Positions 1-8,486 of a DNA stretch of 64,000 nucleotides are shown here, in pieces. The position numbers were made by a program, and so were the translations under genes. Position 1 is the first letter of the stretch, and every line of letters begins with the position of its first letter. Location: contig JASJZC010000006.1 of assembly GCA_037178855.1 (NCBI GenBank), positions 2,790,001 through 2,854,000 on the forward strand. The letters run 5' to 3'. The stretch is from Oscheius sp. JU75. Its lineage: Eukaryota; Nematoda; Chromadorea; Rhabditida; Rhabditidae. The notes below the pieces were generated by a model that was given only the letters and a program-made list of their open reading frames with translations, had not been told where the DNA came from and searched no databases.

Positions 1-436
1 GATGCTGTTCAAACTTGGAGATCACAATACTTTGATACTGCACGGACGCTTTTTCCAAAGGTTCATAACCCTAATTAAAACAACTAAAACAAAAGCAGAT
101 AGCCCCTAGTTTGTTAAACGGACACTTCAGTTATTGATCAACGGTGCAGTCCATTTCAACTACAACGAATTACCGAGAAAAATAGAGAGAAAATGGCTGT
201 ACAACGGAAACAGTATTTCGTCAATTTCCTCCATTTTCCTCTGCGTTTTTTTCTGTCAAAAGTAGACGAGTCCAAGGTGAAATTTGACGGCGAATTGATT
301 GAGCACACTTAGAAGTCGATAAAATGCATGTATAGCAAGATTATCCAGGGAAGTTCGTCGCGGGACACGTTGAAAAAAACGCGCCGTTTACCATAGTTAG
401 AGTGCCCTTTAAAAAACTCTTTCATTTACAGCTAGT

Positions 437-949
437 TCAAGTTACTGTATCATTAAGTTCGTATAAAAAAATTGTTTTCATGGAATATGATTGCTTTAGG
501 ACCTTTGGAAAATTACATCCTTGTATTATCAAAGTACCGAAATCACTACAGTCGATGGTAGCCCCATCTTCCAGGAGCAGCTTTATCATGTTAATGCGAC
601 TATATAGGTCAGCATAAAGCAAAGGAGTGAAGTTAAACTCGCCCTCTTTGCCATCGACTCCTTTATCAATCAGCGATTGAACCAGTTTCTCATCTCCCCG
701 ACAAACGGCACTGTAAAGAGTAGTGTAGGAAGTAGTGAACTTTGCGTTCTCTTTCTTCGCATCGACTTTCTTACTGACTACCTCCAACTGCAGTAACTCT
801 ACTGCTGACGTTTCCTCAGACGGTAGCTGTGGAGATCGAATCGAAGCTTGGTCACCGCTCTTAAAACGTTTTCGAGGGACAGGAAGGAGATCGTTATCTT
901 CACTGTCGACGATAGCTCCGCTCTTAAAACGTTTTCTGGAATCTATTTT
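437..949 (-). CDS. Ankyrin-repeat protein, internal/C-terminal exon (partial gene)
   Basis: Open minus-strand frame starting after a CTTAG acceptor (about 950) and reading through a basic, Ser/Pro-rich linker into two ankyrin-like repeats. The first contains TTLYSAVCRGDEKLVQSLID and the second FTPLLYADLYSRINMIKLLL, followed by EDGATIDC. Ankyrin repeats are generic protein-binding modules, so the partner cannot be inferred. The linker contains the peptide DLLPVPR, which recurs in the neighbouring upstream exon. The true 3' border is uncertain: a GT donor at about 537 would drop the last part of the open frame, which looks less coding-like. The gene probably continues beyond the left edge of the window. 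No ATG is visible, so this is an internal or terminal exon. Confidence 0.6.
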   Translation of the reverse strand, partial: KIDSRKRFKSGAIVDSEDNDLLPVPRKRFKSGDQASIRSPQLPSEETSAVELLQLEVVSKKVDAKKENAKFTTSYTTLYSAVCRGDEKLVQSLIDKGVDGKEGEFNFTPLLYADLYSRINMIKLLLEDGATIDCSDFGTLIIQGCNFPKVLKQSYSMKTIFLYELNDTVT

Positions 950-1122
950 CTAAGCAGACCCACCTTATCCATGCTTCTCATAAAAGCTTCAAAGGCCTGT
1001 TGGACATTCTGAGATTCAGCGCTGATGAATTCCTTCAGCACAGGCCATTCCTTCTGTTTAATCAAGAGATCGACAACAGCTCGTCGAGGTACAGGAAGGA
1101 GATCACGGAAGACGGTGGGTTC
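943..1122 (-). CDS. Upstream exon of the ankyrin gene, or alternative terminal exon
   Basis: A 60-codon minus-strand exon follows a good TGTTCAG acceptor (1123-1129) and ends with its own TAG at 943-945. It starts EPTVFRDLLPVPRRAVVDLL and has the character of a helical coding segment. It overlaps by a few bases the acceptor of the ankyrin exon (about 950), and the two frames differ by one base at an AAAA run. Either this is an alternative 3'-terminal exon, or the locus carries a frameshift. The protein family is not recognised; the DLLPVPR peptide links it to the neighbouring exon. Confidence 0.5.
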   Translation of the reverse strand, partial: EPTVFRDLLPVPRRAVVDLLIKQKEWPVLKEFISAESQNVQQAFEAFMRSMDKVGLLRK

Positions 1123-1284
1123 CTGAACAGGAGCAACTATCAGGCATCAGGCAATTTGCAACAATAACAAAAGCTTTTCTACACCTTTTTGCCTTGCTTT
1201 TGTTTCGTGGCTTCAGACAAATAAACAAGCAAACAGACAAACCACAGATACCATTGCACTTTTCATCATGTTAGATATGACAAC

Positions 1285-1353
1285 TGCTCGTCAAGGGACA
1301 GGAAGGAGATCACGGAAGTCGGTGTGTTCTTGAAAAGGGGCAGCTATCAGGCA
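1285..1353 (-). pseudogene. Decayed duplicate of the upstream ankyrin-gene exon
   Basis: Bases 1285-1353 closely match 1078-1150, which hold the exon-intron border and first codons of the exon ending at 1122. The duplicate has lost its acceptor (TTCAG has become TTCAAG) and has a TGA where the intact copy has CGA (Arg) just after the LLPVP codons. It therefore looks like a dead tandem exon duplication, about 207 bp from the intact copy. Confidence 0.6.
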
Positions 1354-1554
1354 AAACAATTATATGACCTTCAGGCCTATATACCATCGCTTTTCAGGTA
1401 ATCTTACGAAAAGAATATTTTTTTTTTTCAAAAATTTATTACGTACCATGGCAATGTCCGGCTTCTTCACTTCTTCGTGTAGAATAGAAGTCAGTGTTTT
1501 GACGTGGCAGATCAGTCTGAAACCATGGCATTGCATACTTGATCTCTCTGTTAG

Positions 1555-1640
1555 ATTTCCGAGAGACAGAGAAACAGCGACAGAGAGACAGAGAGTCAAG
1601 GTGACAAGAACATAAAGTCAGAGACAGGGAGACAGCGAGT
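1555..1640. repeat. GACAGAGA-type low-complexity tract
   Basis: Imperfect repetition of gagaca/gacaga units. The same simple motif recurs in introns and spacers across the window, in both orientations relative to the genes. Confidence 0.6.
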
Positions 1641-1876
1641 TTGGAAAATCGCGGCAGTTTCTGACGAAGTGCAACGGTAATCTTTTCAAGTCGCCCGTCA
1701 TAAGGGTAACTCCGTAAGGGTAGCAATTCCTGGCATACCCTCGTAGACGTCGTCCCTTGGCTATAAACATCGTTGATATTAGCCGCCGTTTGGGCTCCAT
1801 TCGTACCTTTGAGGAACTCATTTAACATGACTTGTCGCAGATGGTAGGATGGCAGGTCATCAATAGTCCGGATCAA
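1618..1876 (-). pseudogene. Mariner-type transposase N-terminal HTH remnant
   Basis: The minus-strand frame contains YHLRQVMLNEFLKGTNGAQ followed by AANINDVYSQGTTSTRVCQ. This matches the first helix-turn-helix (HTH_48 type) of Mos1/SETMAR-like mariner transposases, which run LR..LLYEF..G..A...ARNIN..YG.GT...RTCQ. After the CQ the similarity continues only in another frame (NCYPYG...TGDLK), so there is at least one frameshift. No catalytic domain, inverted repeats or target duplication were seen. A degraded insertion, or a captured HTH exon, is likely. Confidence 0.55.
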
Positions 1877-1899
1877 AACGAACAGAGAATAAAAAGAAG

Positions 1900-2850
1900 G
1901 GAAGTGGTGTCTTGCACGGTAGAGGAGTGAATAATACGAGGTACTATAATCAATAGCTCGACCGACAAGGCAAAGGGCATGTTTATAAAAAGCGAAAAGA
2001 CTTATTTGCCTAGTCCCCAGAATCGGGTGTTTCCCGTTTCAGTTTGCTTTTCCTAGCAGCACTAAGCCTAAGGATTTTAGGAAAGAAATCATTAAAAAAG
2101 CAGGGAAAATGAGGGAATAAAAAAAGGCAAGGAATGTTCAATTGTTTCCGTGTTTAAAAATGGACTAACTCGATAATTTTTTTCTTTTTCTTTTCCTGAA
2201 ATGACTATATAGGTTATCGGAATGTTTTTTGCGAAAAAAATAACAAAAACGAACGTGAAAAATTTTAAACAGTAAGGCAGAAGAAGAGAAAAATAAAAGT
2301 ATGAAAATTTTGAATTTTGAATTATTCCGCCCTTGTAAAAATCGTGCAAAGTGGGGCAACAAACTGGGGAGTGTAGCTGCAGAGATGGGGAAAAAACTTC
2401 TAGTTCTAGATAGTACTATTGGCTCGCTTCAGACAGGTGCGACACAAAAACCTTCGGGCCTTAGGGAGTAAATTTAGATCCTTACCAAAGAAGAAATAAG
2501 CGGCAAAGAAAGCCCAAAGTTCAGGAAACACGAAAGGAGAGAGCGGGGAATCTTTGTTGTGAGAAGAGTTGGAGGGAAGCTGATAAGAGACGGGCAAGGA
2601 GAGAGCTCGCGAGATAGAAGAGAAATTAGACTTAATGATCAGTTAGGGCTGGACGGAGTTGATAATCTCTCAATGGCGAGAAATTGGAGATAAAGCATTT
2701 AAGACAGAGAGGCAAGATTTCATTTGTCATGCTTCACAACTCATTGCTGTACTTCTTTCTTTGCCAAATGTCAGAACTTCTTATCAGCATCGCAGAAGGC
2801 ATCTGCCAGACCACAGTCTCCTTCTAACCGAGCCGAAATATTCTTTAGGC
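1900..2850. other. Spacer without recognisable gene
   Basis: AT-rich sequence with short chance frames on both strands. No convincing exon, RNA gene or repeat boundary was seen. Confidence 0.5.
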
Positions 2851-2856
2851 TGGCAT

Positions 2857-3588
2857 AAAAGCTGAAACAGGGACAGAAATCTGTTAACGGTAGAAACTTA
2901 CGTGTCATCGCAATTCTCCTAACACATATTACTCTCATAGCACTGGTCATAGGCCTGCTAAAGCCCGGGACAGCTAACTTTGATGAAAATATGGGATGCA
3001 AGTTCGCTCGCGTCTCCAGATCCACATTCTCAATTTTAAGCATTGAAGATGTCGGGAACCCAGGCTCCGATTCCTTTGAAGAAGTTTTCTATGTCTTGGA
3101 GCCAAAGGCCTGTAACAATTACTGCTTTGTCTTTGTCTCTCTGTCGCTCCGACTCACCTGACAAGGAGGAACTGATGCTAGAGATAAGAGAAAGACAGAC
3201 AAGAGCATCCATAGACTGTTTAGAGCCAGACGAAGTCGAACGAAGTAACAGTCGGGAAAGTCCCATTCATTCATTGGGTTCAAATCTCACCTCTCTCTCT
3301 CTTTCTCGAACCCTTTAATCAAGGATTTCGGCTGCGGCTCTCATCCTGACCGACTGACACATCTTGACATATACTATTAACTGGTCAGATAGGCAGAGAG
3401 ACAGAAAGACCGAAAGACTGACAGACATATAAGCAAAAGGGTACGTCTGTCTTTATTTCTGTCATTGTCATTTTTAAGACTGGTAAGCTTTCAGGTGATG
3501 AACATCCAGGTCAAGCAGATTTTGGAAAACAACGAGTCCAAGCAGAAGGCTGCCGAGTTGTTTATCTTGGCCGAGAGGAAGAAACTCT
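2857..3588 (+). pseudogene. Possible membrane-protein gene fragment with an internal stop
   Basis: From about 2863 a plus-strand frame encodes a hydrophobic helix (RVIAILLTHITLIALVIGLL), then a polar stretch with FEEVFYVLEPK near 3075. Downstream, 3495-3588 follows a GCTTTCAG acceptor and encodes VMNIQVKQILENNESKQKAA and more. In that frame a TGA at 3586-3588 interrupts continuing coding-like sequence (DLEALSNKLHDYC). No single set of splice sites joins the blocks in frame. I read it as a decayed or misassembled single-span membrane-protein gene; the family is unknown. Confidence 0.3.
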
Positions 3589-3599
3589 GAGATCTGGAA

Positions 3600-4182
3600 G
3601 CTCTATCCAATAAGCTTCACGATTACTGCTCTGAGTTCGCCGCATTCATTCATTTTTTCTGTTCTACAACTCAACATAGTCAAGCCGGAAAAGCTTTTTT
3701 ATCGATCCTTCTGGTTAGAACAGAATTGCTCCGACATCTGATCAGAAGATTGTTCTCAAGCACATGCATTGCTTCCATTCTGTGCTCTTCGTGAACGTTA
3801 TATTTTCGGAGTGTGGGAGAAAGTTAAACTCTCCGTACCAAACTGCAGTGTGAAGTTAGCACGATTTGTGTGTTTCTGGTTATTAAGCCCGCTCATGAAA
3901 CAACATAGTCCTACAACCACAACCTCGAGATCATTCTTGGGAAGTTAGTGTTTTTTATACATAGCGTTCGGTTGAAACAAACGAAAACCTAAATGATCTT
4001 GTGCAGACAAAAAAGCGCGAATCTTGGACTGGCGAAACACAAAAAAGGTAACCTTATCAACAAAGCAGAGCACAGGCACCATCGAATTGGCATATGCGAA
4101 ACCAAAAAGTTGCATAATAGGAAAAATGATCTAGCCTTCTAACTCCTGCGATCAATCCAAAATTTTCGAACCCAACTACCAA
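3600..4182. other. Spacer, nothing recognised
   Basis: Apart from the tail of the frame described just upstream (to about 3790), no supported coding sequence, RNA gene or repeat was seen. Confidence 0.4.
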
Positions 4183-4735
4183 TCACATCAAAACTACGCA
4201 GTTCGCCATCATGACGCTTGGAACATAAAAATTACTTCTGACCTTCTTACTATAGAACCTGTGACATTTTAGCATTATCGATCTTCTCCAAGCCTTTTCA
4301 AACAGATCGAATTTCGTAAACAGAGTCAAATTGTTCTTCTTGTAGTTGAAAAATAGTTTCAAGAGAGTTCTTTCCTCTTCATTCTTGCCAATGAACTTGT
4401 AGTACATTTCGTTGTGGTCTTCAAAGAATCACACTTTTACCGGACGCAGGAATTATTGACCAGCTTTATTGGATTCCCTAATCACTACTTGGTGAAGCAT
4501 AAAATAAATGGAAGAGTTCTGAAAAGTTTCATGCTTCATCTGTTCTTGATTTCAAAGCACAAACAAGTTCTGTAAAAGCAAGCAAAATTTTTATTTTACT
4601 TTCGTGGTAGTTTCCTTGGTAGAACATCATTGAGCCAAGATTATTTGCAGCGCATCCACAAATAGCTTTGTCTATTTTTGGTTCCATATCCCATATAACC
4701 CATGGATCGATTCTATTGGGTCGTGTGATCACTTG
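4183..4735 (-). CDS. TPR-like protein, three internal exons (partial gene)
   Basis: Three minus-strand exons join in phase. The first starts at 4735 after a GCTAG acceptor. Introns are 4519-4564 (46 nt) and 4419-4460 (42 nt); the last exon runs down to about 4183. The first exon contains a good TPR A/B helix signature (CAANNLGSMMFYQGNYHESK), preceded by WVIWDMEPK. After splicing the product continues through ADHNEMYYKFIGKNEEERTL and a Lys/Phe-rich segment. TPR units bind protein partners; no specific role can be assigned. The 5' exons and the true stop were not located. Confidence 0.5.
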
Positions 4736-5076
4736 CTAGCAAAACAGAAAAGAGGAGGAAAGTTCTAAAAAAATTTCGTGTTTCACAGAATGTTTATATT
4801 CAAAATAAAAACATGTTTAAATTTGACAGCCTGTCTTCACAAATCCTAAAGAATGGCCTTTCGGGATTTGAACTAGGCGATGGGAGAATCAGAATCGGAG
4901 GTTGATCCAGTAGAAAATAAGCACTAGGACGCTGACAATAACATATTTTCTGATCAGTGAATGAAGGGAGAAAGACATACGAGGCCGTATTTCAATCGCA
5001 TGGTCATGTCTCCCATGGCGGAAGTTCTAATCAGCCAACTGTGATCATCGGATGTGTTTTAAAGTGACGATATGTC

Positions 5077-5340
5077 CCGGTAGAAACAGCCGAAATAATT
5101 CAGTACAGTAATCAATGCCAGTGACTAGGAAGTATTTGTTCAACAGGCTGCACTATATACGGAGGTCGAAAGAAGAAAGGTATGTCCGAAAAATATTACT
5201 GTAAGCGAAGATCCCTAGCAATCTAATTTGAATTTACAAGCTCTTCCGGTAGGGACAGCAGAATTTTGTTCAGTAGCATAATCAGGCCAACCGACAAGCA
5301 GGAGTTGTATTCGTCCAACAGGCTGGACTATAAACGGAGG
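5077..5340. repeat. Diverged tandem duplication of about 90 bp
   Basis: Copies at 5077-5165 and 5246-5340 share the start ccggtag..acagc, a middle part with gtatt.gt.caacaggctg and the end acta.a.acggagg. They are separated by about 80 bp. Divergence is high, so the duplication is old. No coding role was recognised. Confidence 0.55.
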
Positions 5341-5595
5341 ATGAAGCACAAAACACAAAGTATCAGCCAAAACTTTAACAACTCTTCGGCTGTAAATGGA
5401 ATGGTTGTGAAGCTTACAATCAGGAGTTAGAACAGGAATTGGCGTGATATCAATAAACTTTTCAGTGGACACAAAAGAAGTAAAATGATCGCTGTTTTTT
5501 ATGTATGGCTGTTTGACCGCTATTCTGTCTCTTTTAGATGAATGAAGCTTAGCAAGCATGCTGGGAGTTTTGAAGCAGTAGAGGAGTTAAGTACA

Positions 5596-5601
5596 TTTAT
5601 T
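5596..5601 (-). terminator. Poly(A) signal AATAAA overlapping the stop codon
   Basis: On the minus strand the last Lys codon and the TAA stop of the CPG4-like gene form AATAAA, so cleavage is expected just downstream and the 3' UTR must be very short. Confidence 0.6.
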
Positions 5602-6373
5602 TGAAAGCTTTAAAGTCACCCTTGCGGATGCGGGTCTGAAGGGAGGAGTCGACGATGAACTTGCACTTGTCATCCATGCTGTTGAGGATGAACTTCTTCA
5701 GGTGCTGTCCCATGTCATCGATTCCAGACGAGATAGCTTCCAGGGGCTGGAGCAGAGAGTCCAGAGCCAACCATCCAGCATCAGTGCAGACAGCGTTGAG
5801 CTCCTCGGTCATGCAGGGAACAAGACATCCGAGAGAAATGCACATTTCCCTGACATGTCCGACAGCGATGATAGCGTTTCCACCGATCTTGGACAGTCCC
5901 TGGATCTCGGTTTTGTTGGCGAAGTTGAGCAAAGACTTGCGTCCATTGCACTTCTCATCACATTCTAAAATAGAGAGATTAGCATCGCCGACATTTAGCT
6001 TACTCTTAGTGATTTTGTCGAGATGAGGATTGACACAGGCAGTCTGTCCTTCGAAGAGCTTCACCTGCTTGAGACAGCGCTGTTCCAGCCCCTTGGCGGC
6101 CTTGGCAAAGTTCTTCGGCAGGTCACAATACTGATCGTCACCGAGGCACTTCGAAGCTTCTTCGTAGGCCTTGCAGATTTTTTCAGTGTGGCTCTTGATG
6201 TCCTTCATTTCCCAGACATCAGAGAAGCTGCTCATCAGGGGATCGATACACTTCCGCATACACGGCATTGTGCCGATGGCCTTCAGAATGGTATCCATGC
6301 TGGTCGAGAAGTTGCCAGGTGGAGCGGCGGAGACGGCCGAGAGAAGAGCAGCTGCAGCCAGAAGACGGAGCAT
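5597..6373 (-). CDS. Secreted cysteine-rich CPG4/DUF19-like protein
   Basis: Two exons (6004-6373 and 5597-5964) around a 39-nt intron with GTAAGC donor and ATTTTAG acceptor; it is a multiple of three, so it can also be read through. Spliced product about 245 aa. The start at 6373 is chosen because it begins a signal peptide (MLRLLAAAALLSAVSA). The mature part has a regular cysteine pattern: MPCMRKC, KICKAYEEASKCL, DDQYC, QRC, TAC, CDEKC, EMC, GC, PC and VC. This resembles the chondroitin proteoglycan 4 or DUF19 families of nematodes, whose roles are extracellular. I cannot choose firmly between them. A TATA box lies about 40 bp upstream and the poly(A) signal overlaps the stop codon. Confidence 0.75.
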   Translation of the reverse strand: MLRLLAAAALLSAVSAAPPGNFSTSMDTILKAIGTMPCMRKCIDPLMSSFSDVWEMKDIKSHTEKICKAYEEASKCLGDDQYCDLPKNFAKAAKGLEQRCLKQVKLFEGQTACVNPHLDKITKSKLNVGDANLSILECDEKCNGRKSLLNFANKTEIQGLSKIGGNAIIAVGHVREMCISLGCLVPCMTEELNAVCTDAGWLALDSLLQPLEAISSGIDDMGQHLKKFILNSMDDKCKFIVDSSLQTRIRKGDFKAFK

Positions 6374-6410
6374 CGTTGATAAGACTGATATTGAAAGCAC
6401 AGATGAGCTC

Positions 6411-6418
6411 TTTATATA
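6411..6418 (-). promoter_or_regulatory. TATA box of the CPG4-like gene
   Basis: Minus-strand TATATAAA about 40 bp upstream of the ATG at 6373. Spacing fits a short 5' UTR. Confidence 0.6.
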
Positions 6419-6479
6419 GCAATCTCGGACACGATCCAATGTGCTTTCGTTGCTTTGTCTAGACAGGAACAAGACCTGT

Positions 6480-7073
6480 GGATACGAAAATCAATAGACT
6501 AGACCGCTTGTTACTGAACTCTATCAATTTTTGGTGGTTGATGCACTGTGCATGAATACTGTATCTTTTTTTTCATAATAGTAGTCAACAGCAAACGTTC
6601 AAGGTTGAGCCTCTTCCACTAATAGTATTCTGTCGTCGTACGGTTCAAAGCGATAGGAAAAACAGGCAACGTTTTGAAAAACAAACATAATTTGTCGGCT
6701 GCTTTGCATGCGATTACAGAAAAGAAAAGTATTTGAGTGCCGACGGGAGCTGCCACTGTCACCAGCGACAAACAACATGTTCGCTTGAATTTAGCAAAAC
6801 AAACACTTTCAATTTTTTTTGGTTTTATCCCGGTCCAACGAATCACCGAAGCTTACAACTATAGCAGAATTGTCAGTTCGAGAGGCAGTGTGAACAAATA
6901 AAAGATTTGAAACTAAAAATGTTTGGATGAATTTAGGTACGGAGATGTTTTATCAACTTGGTATATTGCTTCTTTTCTAGAAATCACTCTTGTTTGTGAC
7001 AGGTTGTGCTCGCCTTCAGTTACAGTATTCAATCCAAAGAGAGAACGACATTTTCATACTAGACTATTTTATA
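6480..7073. other. Intergenic spacer
   Basis: AT-rich; contains the promoter side of the CPG4-like gene and the 3' flank of the next minus-strand gene. No other exon was recognised. Confidence 0.5.
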
Positions 7074-7079
7074 TTTATT
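7074..7079 (-). terminator. Poly(A) signal AATAAA
   Basis: AATAAA on the minus strand, about 25 nt after the stop of the small cysteine-rich gene. Confidence 0.6.
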
Positions 7080-7103
7080 CTGAAACAAAAAGAACTTTAA
7101 ACT

Positions 7104-7434
7104 TTACAGTTCAATATGTCGATTACAACAGACGTCTTCCACCTTGAACATTCCTTCCGGGCACATGCCTCCTACTTGTGCTAAAAACGGGTTTAGTAAC
7201 ATGAAAAATACGAAGTTACGTGATCCTGGAACATTCCCCGGACAGGGTCCGTCCGACTGGCAACAGACTCCAGCTATCATTTTCATCGTTTCTGGACATC
7301 TACCACCGACACTGGCTGAAAATTTTTTTACTTTTTTGGTTTCTTGGAGAGTACTAACGGTACGGTTTTTTGCCTTGCGGACAGACTTGGAGTGAGAGAG
7401 AAATTAGACAGAAAATGAGGAGGTGACGGAACAT
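7104..7434 (-). CDS. Small secreted cysteine-rich protein with two CPxG...CC repeats
   Basis: Three minus-strand exons join in phase: 7359-7434, 7220-7315 and 7104-7180. The introns are 43 nt and 39 nt. The 82-aa product starts with a signal peptide (MFRHLLIFCLISLSLQVC). It then carries two similar units, VGGRCPETMKMIAGVCC and VGGMCPEGMFKVEDVCC, separated by a CPGNVPGS linker. Such GG.CP......CC units occur in nematode secreted proteins (EB-module-like); the function is unknown. A poly(A) signal lies 25 nt past the stop. The exon set is too fragmented to show as one open frame, but signal peptide, repeat structure and phases all agree. Confidence 0.7.
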
Positions 7435-7439
7435 TGGAC

Positions 7440-8480
7440 TGTGTTGGACAACGAACAATTGGAATTGGGAGAACTCTAGGGGGCTGAGTCAACATGGAGC
7501 GTGGATTGTGTCTGAATTGGACAGGTTCAGGAAGGGAAACTGCAGGCTTTTTGAATCAGATCTATTTGAAATCAGTCAAGAAGTTGCTGGTAGTTTGAGA
7601 GCTTTTCACGTTTCACGACTTCTCTAAGGTGAGACAGCGATTCAGCTCCTCAATTATTCATCGATATTATCAAACTCGAATTTGTTTTCCTGAACAAGTG
7701 TAAGAGAGTGTTAAAAAGCCTTCCGACTTTTGACAGTAGACAGTTAAAAATGTTTCATGCTTTACTCTTATTGTCGCTAAGAAACAGTTATGTGATCTTG
7801 GGAATCTTTTTGAATTTATCCATGTTTCAATGCAAGATCAACGTCAGACTGTAGCCCGAAATTTCATCAAAAGAGGAGGAACGCGTCATGTTACTGGTTA
7901 TACAAAGACTCAAGGGTTATGTGTTGGAATATTCAAGTTTTTTTTTTGTAATTACTCCGCATATGACAGTTACTAATTCGCTTTGACCGGCCATTCGTTT
8001 TCACCAAATAATTTCTGGCATTCTTCGACACCACATCACTAGTATGTCACATGGTGGGAGATTTGCTTCTACAGCGTAACGGGTCTTGTCACGGAAATTT
8101 TCAAAAGACACCTTCTTTTTTGTTTGACTCACTGATTTCAAACTGTTCTCAAAATGTTTTCTTTCCTTTTCGGATCGCCTCATAAAACCGTTATACCCAA
8201 CTACAGAAACATTTGTATTTCTTTCCCTGACTGCAACGGAACTTCAATGCTTCACGGATTTATGTTACACAAATAATGAAACAGGTATATGGTACTGTGA
8301 CGGCATTTTCCACTTTTCGACTTGCTAATACTTCACTTTTTTTTCCTTCCCTATTGCTCCTGCACGCAAGATCAGTGATAGCGGCCGTCTGCTGCCTTCT
8401 TATCAAAAGTTCGAAGAAACAATAGCCTGCTCAGCAGGTCTGATAAGAACAAAAGGCTGTGAATTTTGCAACATTCTCCT
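7440..8480. other. Divergent intergenic region
   Basis: Separates the minus-strand cysteine-rich gene from the plus-strand transporter and must hold both promoters. No further coding sequence, RNA gene or clear core-promoter element was recognised. Confidence 0.45.
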
Positions 8481-8486
8481 CCCGGA

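Noticed and set aside
4860-4935. Minus-strand tRNA-like B-box (agttcaaatcccg)
   Set aside because: The T-arm stem does not pair and no convincing A-box or acceptor stem is present, so I do not call a tRNA.
5215-5559. Minus-strand frame of 114 codons
   Set aside because: It spans the diverged tandem duplication, has no domain or splice signals, and codon use is like noncoding sequence.
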